Shown piece by piece: positions 60,801-64,000 of a stretch of 64,000 nucleotides of DNA. Origin of the DNA: Sipunculus nudus (lineage: Eukaryota > Annelida > Sipuncula > Golfingiida > Sipunculidae); assembly GCA_026874595.1 (NCBI GenBank), contig CM049309.1:50442079-50506078 (forward strand), given 5' to 3'. The first letter of the stretch is position 1. Every line of letters starts with the position of its first letter. A model generated the notes under the pieces. The model saw only the letters and a program-made list of their open reading frames with translations, had not been told where the DNA came from and did no database searches. Made by a program: the position numbers and the translations under genes.

Positions 60801-63041
60801 AAGGACATATATTCCTAAAAACGTTTCTTTTTATAAAACTGTACCAAATTTCACTAAGTCTAACAACACCTTTTAAAGTATAAATCTTGGTTTATGTGGC
60901 ATAGGATCATCAACAAGAACTTGTATACTTGTGAAACAGATATCTGAGCTAAATCAGAATTACTGTAAAAGAGGCATTTTCCCTGATCTTACTGGCACGC
61001 TGGACTGTTATAAAACTGATTTAATATTAAAGTTTTGTCAGGAGGCAGTGAACATCTTGGTATACTCTCCATTACTGATCTCCTTCGTTTTAACCGCTGC
61101 TTTGCTTAGCAAGTTTTTCAGGGTCTCAACACCAGGGCTGGCACTGGGCCAGGAACCAGACGAACAAGAGCAGGGTGATGTGAATATAAAACTTGGGAGT
61201 TGGATGCACAATGTGATACCACAATCTCATTGGTCTGATTACAACTGTTTGCTCTGTGCAAGCCCTGCTAGTGTAAACTTGAGAATCTTGCTTATACAGA
61301 GCAGCAGTTAAAAAAGAGATATGAAATGACTGCAGTGAATAACGGCTGCATTTGAAACTAGATGTGTCAGAACGACATGAATGCCCCCGCCTTGGGCAAA
61401 TTAGAAACATTTGTAAAATTTGGAAAATTTTTTAAGTTCAGGAGATGTCGTATGGTCAAAAGTAGGTCAACAAGGGCAAAATGCAAACTCGATCTGTAAC
61501 GGGTCATTATCAAGCAACACACCAAAAAGCATGCCAGTATATGCAGGCATTGTGAAAAAAAGTCCATACATGTGCATTTTCCATAAAAATTTCTGTCTTT
61601 CATGAAATTTTCTATGTTTAGGATCCGTAAAACAATCAAAAGTAGGTCAACCGGGATGAAAGGCAAATTCGATATGTAACTGTCATTATCTGCCCACACA
61701 AAAAAAATCAGGGTGGTCTCTGAAGGCATTGAGGAAAAAAAGTCAGTACATATGCATTTGTTATGAAAATTTATATTTTTCATGAAACTTTCTATGTTCA
61801 GGAGCAGTCAAATGGTCAAAAGTAGGTTAACTGAGACAAAACAAGAACTCGATCTGTAACTGGTCATTATCTGCCTACACACCAAAAATCAGGCCCATAT
61901 CTGCAGGCACTGCGAAAAAAAGTCCATACATGTGCACCTTTTTATGAAATTTTCTATGTTAGAGCACCGTCAAACGGTCAAAAATAGGTCAACTGGGACA
62001 AAACGTGAACTTGATCTGTAACTGGTCATTATCTGCCCACACACCAAAAATCAGGCCAATATCTGCAGGTATTGTGAAGAAAAGTCTGTACAAGTGTATT
62101 TGTCATGAAAATATATATTTTACATGAAATTTTCTATGTTCAGGAGCCGTAAAACAGTCAAAAGTAGGGCAACCCGGACGAAATGCGAACTCCATCTGTA
62201 ACTGGTCAATATCTGCCGACACACCAAAAATCAGGCCAATATCTGCAGGCATTGCGAAAAAAAGTCTGTACATGTGTATTTGTCATGAAATTTCATATTT
62301 TTCATGAAATTTTCTATGTTCAGAAGCTGTAAAACAGTCAAAAGTACGTCAACCGGGACAAAACGTGAACTCGATCTGTAACTGGTCTATATCTGCCAAC
62401 ACACCAAAAATTAGGCCAATATCTGCAGGCATTGCGAAAAAAAAAGTCTGTACATGTGTATCTGTCATGAATATTTCTATTTTTCATGAAATCTTCTAAG
62501 TTTAGGAGCTGTAAAACGGTCAAAAGGAGGTCAACAAGGACAAAACGTGAACTCGATCTGTAACTGGTCTATATCTGCCCACACACCAAAAATCAGGCCA
62601 ATATCTGCAGGCATTGCGAAAAAAAGTCTGTACATGTGTATCTGTCATGAATATTTCTATTTTTCATGAAAATTTCTAAGTTTAGGAGCCGTAAAACGGT
62701 CAAAAGTAGGTCAACAAGGACAAAACGCGAACTCGATCTGTAACTGGTCTATATCTGCCAACACACCAAAAATCAGGCCAATATCTGCAGGCATTGGGAA
62801 AAAAAGTCCGTACAACTGTTTCATTTCGGAATGACGGAAGGACGGAATGACGGAATGACGGAATGACGGACATGGGTAAAACTATATGCCCCTGCCACTT
62901 TGTGGCGGGGGCATAATAAAACGTCTTGGAAACTTACACATCACCACAGGCCAGCAGGAGCACGTATCTGGAAGGTATGTGGTTTCCTGGGAACACAGAC
63001 TTGGCGTACTGAACTGCCATCAGACGAGCCTGGGGCTCTTG
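27419..63041 (-). CDS. ECPAS: ECM29 proteasome adaptor/scaffold gene (36 coding exons; 5' part outside window)
   Basis: ECM29 is a large HEAT-repeat protein that binds the 26S proteasome and acts in its assembly, quality control and targeting to membranes and motors. Thirty-six exons on the minus strand were placed by reading splice sites against the family's conserved order. Recognisable landmarks include [40 protein letters not shown] and SPMMEVVNM. All exon phases agree and the sum is 4065 bases with the stop, about 1354 residues. Animal ECM29 is about 1,850 residues, so roughly 490 N-terminal residues must be encoded beyond 64000. An acidic stretch ([14 protein letters not shown]) precedes the [12 protein letters not shown] helix. 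Introns are mostly 0.3-1 kb, with repeat-swollen ones after the exons ending at 36110, 51126, 62938 and 29897. Family assignment is firm from the translated sequence; function is taken from the family. Confidence 0.95.
27811..28689 (+). mobile_element. Helentron/pearl-like element with ~143-bp internal repeats
   Basis: Begins near CCCCTCGCA (27830-27838) and ends with the complementary TGCGAGGGG, itself one arm of a 3' hairpin (CCCTTTCGCAA to TTGCGAGGGG, 28662-28687). Inside are about four copies of a ~143-bp unit marked by AATCGATAGGTTTCTTCATC (near 28064, 28205, 28349, 28493), then an ACAG/ACGG microsatellite. It lies in the last ECPAS intron. Confidence 0.65.
28780..29445. repeat. 36-bp minisatellite in the last ECPAS intron
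   Basis: About 18 imperfect 36-bp units with TTGTTCATTATTACTGATAC and CTGTTTATCACTCTGA. As 36 is a multiple of three, both strands stay open: the plus frame repeats [12 protein letters not shown] and the minus frame [12 protein letters not shown]. Neither resembles a protein and both lie inside an intron. Confidence 0.92.
29500..31154. other. ECPAS introns around the exon at 29897-29968
   Basis: Apart from that exon, ordinary AT-rich intron sequence. No repeat, RNA or nested gene recognised. Confidence 0.5.
29897..29968 (-). CDS. ECPAS: ECPAS exon 35 of window
   Basis: Acceptor TTTTTCAG, donor GTAAGG. Encodes [20 protein letters not shown] and NLS; KxYSSVRTEAL is the ECM29 C-terminal motif. 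Confidence 0.93.
31155..31252 (-). CDS. ECPAS: ECPAS exon 34 of window
   Basis: Acceptor TGTTTCAG, donor GTAAGA. Encodes [20 protein letters not shown] then [12 protein letters not shown]. Sequence conservation is low here, but phase and position fit. Confidence 0.88.
31677..31782 (-). CDS. ECPAS: ECPAS exon 33 of window
   Basis: Acceptor TCCTTCAG, donor GTATGG. Encodes [20 protein letters not shown] then [14 protein letters not shown], matching the ECM29 helix pair with a W(K)xxLxxL core. It lies 4.3 kb downstream of the preceding exon because of the 101-bp array and another repeat element. Confidence 0.92.
31930..32803 (+). mobile_element. Helentron/pearl-like element with ~145-bp internal repeats
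   Basis: Five to six copies of a unit with CCTGTGAATTTGGGAAAG, TTGTTGAGTTATTG and GGCCATATTGGAAT lead into a GACGGAAGGACTGAAGGACA microsatellite. A 3' hairpin follows: TATAGGGCACCGCTTG (32770-32785) pairs with CAAGCGGGGCCCTTATA (32787-32803). It is in the ECPAS intron shared with the 101-bp array. Confidence 0.65.
32832..36160 (-). repeat. 101-bp intronic array, each unit a copy of an exon 3' end plus 5' splice site
   Basis: About 33 units of 101 bp. Read on the minus strand, each has ACATGTTAGGACAGACGTGG, CCTAAAGAAACAAAGACCCA, GA|GTAAGTAAAG, then a spacer with ATCATCACTTTGATAGGATA. The first part equals the last ~42 bases of the ECPAS exon at 36110-36218 (which has CCTACAG where the units have CCTAAAG), and GTAAGTAAAG is that exon's splice donor. 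The genuine exon end is thus the rightmost unit. In the exon's reading frame the donor itself gives a stop (S-K-stop), so use of a later donor would not extend the protein. Confidence 0.95.
36110..36218 (-). CDS. ECPAS: ECPAS exon 32 of window, 3' end copied in a 101-bp array
   Basis: Acceptor CTCTTCCAG, donor GTAAGT. Encodes the acidic [14 protein letters not shown], then [20 protein letters not shown] and TQ; LGxxWPxxxETQ is the family motif. About the last 42 exonic bases plus the donor are the source of the unit repeated ~33 times in the following intron. Confidence 0.95.
36395..36600 (-). mobile_element. Probable degenerate tRNA-derived SINE
   Basis: On the minus strand AGGTTTGAATCCTGGC (near 36530-36545) resembles a polymerase III B box. 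It is followed by a body with GTTTTCTCCAGTTTCTTCCA, a motif common in animal tRNA-derived SINEs. No convincing A box was found. Confidence 0.4.
36976..37171 (-). CDS. ECPAS: ECPAS exon 31 of window
   Basis: Acceptor TTTTGCAG, donor GTAAGC. Encodes [37 protein letters not shown] and [16 protein letters not shown]; the ECxKENxKYK motif is conserved. Confidence 0.96.
37884..37927 (-). CDS. ECPAS: ECPAS exon 30 of window
   Basis: Acceptor TTTCCCAG, donor GTAAGT. A 44-bp exon encoding [14 protein letters not shown] plus two bases. It bridges GRTWTGK and DLVQAGG with consistent phase and fits the ECM29 ELLKAIxxxxxxC helix. Confidence 0.9.
38458..38669 (-). CDS. ECPAS: ECPAS exon 29 of window
   Basis: Largest exon here (212 bp), between TACTTAG and GTGGGT. 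Encodes [20 protein letters not shown], then [17 protein letters not shown] and [16 protein letters not shown]. All are recognisable ECM29 HEAT segments (SWKMKAQGAIAMASI-like, GLAGRTWxGKE). Confidence 0.97.
39400..39462 (-). CDS. ECPAS: ECPAS exon 28 of window
   Basis: Acceptor ATTACAG, donor GTAGGT. Encodes [20 protein letters not shown]; LWxEVWxExxPG is the family motif. Confidence 0.93.
40132..40263 (-). CDS. ECPAS: ECPAS exon 27 of window
   Basis: Acceptor CTTACAG, donor GTAAAA. Encodes [20 protein letters not shown] then [17 protein letters not shown]; the SPDxLKxH and LPLAFxxMHE pattern is conserved. Confidence 0.95.
40809..40826. repeat. C homopolymer run in an ECPAS intron
   Basis: About 18 consecutive C; such runs are a common site of assembly length error. 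Confidence 0.9.
40902..40968 (-). CDS. ECPAS: ECPAS exon 26 of window
   Basis: Acceptor ATTTACAG, donor GTCAGT. Encodes [20 protein letters not shown] and KD, matching the DSSxEKLLQxLxxWY segment of ECM29. Confidence 0.95.
41284..41375 (-). CDS. ECPAS: ECPAS exon 25 of window
   Basis: Acceptor CAACACAG, donor GTAAGG. Encodes [20 protein letters not shown] then [10 protein letters not shown], matching the GLxDRNSVxxK and AMGHLV motifs. Confidence 0.96.
41562..41628 (-). CDS. ECPAS: ECPAS exon 24 of window
   Basis: Acceptor TTTTTCAG, donor GTACAT. Encodes [20 protein letters not shown] and YA; GCAxxIVSLTxQCPQD is the family motif. Confidence 0.95.
41956..42045 (-). CDS. ECPAS: ECPAS exon 23 of window
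   Basis: Thirty codons between ATTACAG and GTAAGT. Encodes [20 protein letters not shown] then [16 protein letters not shown] is conserved. The large preceding intron (42046-43649) holds a mobile element. Confidence 0.95.
42070..43145 (+). mobile_element. Helentron/pearl-like element with ~350-bp internal repeats
   Basis: Starts near GTATCGCCAGAC (42114-42125) and ends in a hairpin GTATCTCCAGAC (43113-43124) / GTCTGGTGATAC (43128-43139); the 5' motif is an 11/12 match to the complement of the last arm. Inside are about three copies of a unit with TTTTCACCA(A/T)ATATGG, ATTCAAGGT and TCATGACCCCA. A GGCGGC-rich stretch precedes the hairpin. It lies in the ECPAS intron 42046-43649. Confidence 0.6.
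42249..42325. repeat. AATTTAAA-rich simple repeat
   Basis: Low-complexity run of A, AATT and AATTTAAA inside the element at 42070-43145. Confidence 0.8.
43650..43709 (-). CDS. ECPAS: ECPAS exon 22 of window
   Basis: Twenty-codon exon [20 protein letters not shown] between CATTGCAG and GTATGG. It matches the DSARxxAxKxSPMMExxNM motif that follows LRxxxQE in the family. Confidence 0.97.
44160..44316 (-). CDS. ECPAS: ECPAS exon 21 of window
   Basis: Acceptor TGTTACAG, donor GTAAGT. Encodes [20 protein letters not shown] then [20 protein letters not shown]; ALLESLSxLEPQxLNYL is the clearest ECM29 signature in the window. Confidence 0.98.
44825..44946 (-). CDS. ECPAS: ECPAS exon 20 of window
   Basis: Acceptor CTGTAAAACATAG region is intronic; the exon begins after the CAG ahead of [20 protein letters not shown] and continues [20 protein letters not shown]. 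The donor GTCAGT follows two bases of a serine codon. Matches the KxCDP and LLPCLL segment of ECM29. Confidence 0.93.
45386..45433 (-). CDS. ECPAS: ECPAS exon 19 of window
   Basis: Sixteen-codon microexon, [16 protein letters not shown], between GCTGTAG and GTAAGT. It matches the ESVRKAAxLALKTLS helix of the family and keeps phase 0 on both sides. Confidence 0.93.
46319..46424 (-). CDS. ECPAS: ECPAS exon 18 of window
   Basis: Acceptor TGCTGCAG, donor GTTAGT. Encodes [20 protein letters not shown] then [15 protein letters not shown]; NDLLRGRxLDDII and LFRVxDDIK are diagnostic. A second AG seven bases downstream of the acceptor would break the frame. Confidence 0.97.
46952..47031 (-). CDS. ECPAS: ECPAS exon 17 of window
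   Basis: Acceptor CTGAAAG, donor GTAGGC. Encodes [20 protein letters not shown] then WRIRES; the serine codon is split across the next intron. LTSNxWRxRESSC is the ECM29 signature. Confidence 0.94.
47678..47848 (-). CDS. ECPAS: ECPAS exon 16 of window
   Basis: Fifty-seven codons between TATTTCAG and GTATGT. Encodes [20 protein letters not shown] then [16 protein letters not shown] and IWAALVKD, continuing the block of the preceding exon without loss. Confidence 0.97.
48293..48368. repeat. TA microsatellite in an ECPAS intron
   Basis: About 35 TA repeats, with partial breaks at both ends. Confidence 0.95.
48458..48575 (-). CDS. ECPAS: ECPAS exon 15 of window
   Basis: Acceptor AATTTCAG, donor GTCAGC. 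Encodes [20 protein letters not shown] then [19 protein letters not shown], one of the most conserved blocks of the family. Confidence 0.97.
49041..49109 (-). CDS. ECPAS: ECPAS exon 14 of window
   Basis: Acceptor TTTGCAG, donor GTAAGT. Encodes [20 protein letters not shown] and TPEG, the short exon carrying the conserved GALGKTP motif. Confidence 0.95.
49377..49491 (-). CDS. ECPAS: ECPAS exon 13 of window
   Basis: Acceptor TGTTTAG, donor GTGAAA. Encodes [20 protein letters not shown] then [11 protein letters not shown](I/V)ASKGLGxVYE and LMTGKR are ECM29 hallmarks. Confidence 0.96.
50445..50559 (-). CDS. ECPAS: ECPAS exon 12 of window
   Basis: Acceptor TGTTTCAG, donor GTGAGT. Encodes [20 protein letters not shown] then [16 protein letters not shown], matching the WLLSL and QxAFxxxLxExDE segment of ECM29. 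Confidence 0.95.
50640..51165 (-). repeat. 43-bp intronic array, each unit a copy of an exon 3' end plus 5' splice site
   Basis: About 11 complete units plus a partial one. Read on the minus strand, each runs GTATGTCAAATACTGCAAGA, GTCCAAACCCACACATCAAA, CAG. TACTGCAAGAGTCC to ATCAAACAG equals the 3' end of the ECPAS exon at 51126-51218 ([11 protein letters not shown]), and GTATGT is its splice donor. Donors therefore recur every 43 bp from 51126 down to about 50690. Three units are 129 bp, so the fourth donor (exon end 50997) would be in frame and open, adding 43 residues; TAA/TAG variants further on close the frame. Confidence 0.95.
51126..51218 (-). CDS. ECPAS: ECPAS exon 11 of window, 3' end copied in a 43-bp array
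   Basis: Acceptor TGTTAAG, donor GTATGT. Encodes [20 protein letters not shown] and [16 protein letters not shown](I/V)(K/R)Q is the family motif that continues as AACVWLL in the next exon. The last ~33 bases with the donor are the unit of the tandem array that follows in the intron. The first donor is chosen because it gives the family-length protein. Confidence 0.93.
51480..52915. mobile_element. Repeat element with ~290-bp internal units
   Basis: Four to five tandem copies of a unit with CATATCTCGGGAACCGTTTG, GGTGGCGCCACCT (a palindromic core) and AAAATCACTCATATCTC. Short G runs are present (52746-52757). No terminal hairpin or transposase recognised. It lies in the ECPAS intron 51219-53173. 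Confidence 0.6.
53174..53287 (-). CDS. ECPAS: ECPAS exon 10 of window
   Basis: Thirty-eight codons between TTCTTCAG and GTATAA. Encodes [20 protein letters not shown] then [14 protein letters not shown]; the ELxFTxGxxxxxAA pattern is typical of ECM29. Confidence 0.94.
54309..54410 (-). CDS. ECPAS: ECPAS exon 9 of window
   Basis: Thirty-four codons between TATTTTAG and GTAAGC. Encodes [20 protein letters not shown] then MQGLLDCAQ, matching the ECM29 helix pair around the VGxGDFP motif. Confidence 0.94.
54910..55091 (-). CDS. ECPAS: ECPAS exon 8 of window
   Basis: Acceptor ATTTTAG, donor GTATTT. Encodes [20 protein letters not shown] then [10 protein letters not shown], the best conserved stretch of this part of ECM29, and ends TTSANPK. 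Confidence 0.95.
55776..55938 (-). CDS. ECPAS: ECPAS exon 7 of window, inferred GC donor
   Basis: Acceptor CTGCACAG. Encodes [20 protein letters not shown], then an acidic linker ([10 protein letters not shown]) and KKATVEI. The exon keeps the ECM29 frame with the next exon only if it ends at ATTG followed by GCAAGT, a GC-AG intron. A GT five bases further on (GTATAA) would break the frame. Confidence 0.88.
56523..56657 (-). CDS. ECPAS: ECPAS exon 6 of window
   Basis: Forty-five codons between TTTTTTCAG and GTAAAC. Encodes [20 protein letters not shown] then a variable helix ending NIKNQ; REEMRE is the family signature here. Confidence 0.93.
57212..57303 (-). CDS. ECPAS: ECPAS exon 5 of window
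   Basis: Acceptor TCTTCAG, donor GTAAGA. Encodes [20 protein letters not shown] and ends in DWIK, the conserved HEAT helix pair of the family. Confidence 0.93.
57430..57675 (+). mobile_element. 3' end of a Helentron/pearl-like element
   Basis: An ACAG/GACGCC microsatellite-like stretch (57593-57630) is followed by TAGCTCAG and CTGAGCTA arms, the same hairpin arms as at 24267-24297 and so the same family. It is followed by A-rich sequence and a CT/TA microsatellite. Confidence 0.55.
57708..57848. repeat. Compound CT/TA microsatellite in an ECPAS intron
   Basis: CT repeats (57708-57746) pass directly into TA repeats (57747-57848) interrupted by CATA and GTA. Confidence 0.95.
58085..58280 (-). 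CDS. ECPAS: ECPAS exon 4 of window
   Basis: Acceptor TTGTAG, donor GTGAGC after one base of a glycine codon. Encodes [17 protein letters not shown] then [17 protein letters not shown], matching the ECM29 block with the ADMQ motif and the LLQQLL-like helix. An acidic loop EEQEGETG lies between them. Confidence 0.93.
58281..59449. other. ECPAS intron with dispersed repeat debris
   Basis: CCTCCTCCAGGAGGGGATG (58310) opens a stretch with repeat-like composition. An ACAGACAGACA tract with a lone CTGAGCT motif near 59105-59162 looks like a remnant of the hairpin-ended family. No coding content. Confidence 0.4.
59450..59530 (-). CDS. ECPAS: ECPAS exon 3 of window
   Basis: Exactly 27 codons between TTTTTAG and GTGAGAG. 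Encodes [12 protein letters not shown] then [13 protein letters not shown], the short conserved FNP-F/Y-GE motif of ECM29. Confidence 0.92.
60137..60296 (-). CDS. ECPAS: ECPAS exon 2 of window
   Basis: Acceptor ATTCCAG, donor GTGTGG. Encodes [20 protein letters not shown], a poorly conserved linker rich in D, N, G and A, then [11 protein letters not shown], which is the recognisable ECM29 motif. The first base completes the valine codon split by the preceding intron. Confidence 0.9.
61381..62914 (+). mobile_element. Helentron/pearl-like element with ~180-bp internal repeats
   Basis: Begins ATGCCCCCGCC (61381-61391), whose exact complement GGCGGGGGCAT (62904-62914) ends it. The right end is a hairpin ATGCCCCTGCCAC / GTGGCGGGGGCAT with a TTT loop. 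About eight units with AACTCGATCTGTAACTGGTC, ACACACCAAAAATCAGGCC and TTTTTCATGAAA fill the interior, followed by a GGAATGAC microsatellite (62828-62872). It is the clearest full-length example in the window and lies in the first ECPAS intron visible here. Confidence 0.7.
62938..63041 (-). CDS. ECPAS: ECPAS exon (1st in window)
   Basis: Acceptor TTGTTGCAG, donor GTAAGT after a split codon (phase 2). Encodes [19 protein letters not shown] and then [12 protein letters not shown], matching the ECM29 segment ahead of the long mid-protein linker. Everything to the right up to 64000 is intron; the preceding exon is outside the window. Confidence 0.9.
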
Positions 63042-64000
63042 CTGCAACAAAGAAAATCCAAGTATTTTCAATAGCATGAAAACATTAAGTAGGTCTATGA
63101 GCCAACCAGGTTTAGCTTTTAACAGTGTAATTTAGTAGCAAAATATTTTGCTATTTAACTTTATATTAGTGCAGAAATAACAATTTGCACTATGACATAT
63201 GATCAAATATCACAAATATCAGGTTAACCTTCCCATATGGTATATTATAATGGTTATTTGTGTGTCTGAAAACAACATCCTTAGTGTTATACAACTTTGT
63301 TAAAAAGAAAATGTAACACTTATGCCCAAAAAAAGGGTATGGTTCTCTGGCACTTTTTTCAGAAATCAGTGGAGGCAGGCAATTTTTTTTTACCTTTTTT
63401 CGTATGTTTCGATAAATATGTCATATGATTAGGGAAAAGCATGATAATTACAGAATGTTTTTTGCTTAACAGGGAAAAGCATGACATAACAAAGGAAATC
63501 TTATCAAAATTGTATTATTTTATCTTCTTGAAAGTAATTTCCTAGCAGCTTGAGCTCAAAATTGCTTAGTTTCTATTGAAAATCAAAATTAAAATTTTTT
63601 ATGTGGGGGGTTAAATTTGACACGGGTGGTGCCTGAGAACCATACCTTTTTTATTTGGCCTTAGGGTTTTTTTTATACTTGATAATTTCTGTGGATGGCT
63701 TCATTAAATTTTCACAGTTTTCACTATTTTCAGGGCTTAACAAAGATTCCAATTTTTTTACTATGAGCACAAAATATGGCCTTAAGGAACATGGAACACA
63801 TGAAAATTAGTGTTCTTTATAGGCAAATATCATAAAAGATTTCATATTATTTATAATATAAAAGCTTATATTTTTGTCATTTATAATACCAATATTTTGT
63901 CTTGCCACACTACATGCACAGATTATGTAATTGGATACCAAAGAGGCTACAGCCTGATTGACTGTTCACTTGTGTACATAAGTTGTCTTAATCAGTGAAG
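63042..64000. other. ECPAS intron running off the window
   Basis: AT-rich with T runs; no exon, repeat or RNA gene recognised. The next upstream ECPAS exon must lie beyond 64000. Confidence 0.5.

Overview
The window is nuclear DNA of an animal, most likely a mollusc and probably a bivalve. It has spliced genes with GT-AG introns, it is AT-rich, and it carries C1q-domain genes of the kind expanded in bivalves. It also holds a DIRS/Ngaro-like tyrosine-recombinase retrotransposon and several elements with internal tandem repeats, an ACGG-type microsatellite and a 3' hairpin, an architecture known from bivalve 'pearl' and Helentron-associated elements. The taxon is inferred; no species is claimed.

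Left part (1-22,300). Two C1q-domain gene fragments lie on the minus strand (exon 973-1937; exons 15910-16110 and 16552-17510). They belong to a segmental duplication: roughly 820-6812 is repeated in shortened form at 16400-19231. Each copy holds the C1q exon, a satellite of ~60-62 bp units, a block rich in CACGGA/TCCGTG, and the left end of a retrotransposon. Copy A has an intact main exon but no visible 3' exon in the window. Copy B has the 3' exon but an in-frame stop. Between the copies lies a decayed DIRS/Ngaro-like element (about 6684-14826) with CCCH-finger gag-like ORF, reverse transcriptase, RNase H and tyrosine recombinase. The recombinase is split by about 4 kb of other DNA that includes a candidate LTR. 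A 145-bp MITE with perfect 5-bp target duplications sits at 22116-22260.

Right part (27,419-63,041, minus strand). One gene fills this half: ECPAS, encoding the proteasome adaptor ECM29, a HEAT-repeat protein. I could place 36 consecutive coding exons, all in phase, giving 4065 coding bases including the stop. This is the C-terminal three quarters of the protein; the 5' exons lie beyond position 64000. One intron appears to use a GC-AG donor. The introns are loaded with repeats.

The most striking observation is that two introns of this gene hold tandem arrays whose unit is a copy of the adjoining exon's 3' end plus its 5' splice site. One has about 33 units of 101 bp (32832-36160) and the other about 11 units of 43 bp (50640-51165). 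Each array therefore lines up many near-identical candidate splice donors behind the real one. In the 43-bp array, using the fourth donor would add 43 residues in frame. The other intronic arrays are of different origin: 36 bp at 28780-29445, and ~143, ~145, ~180, ~290 and ~350 bp units inside mobile elements.
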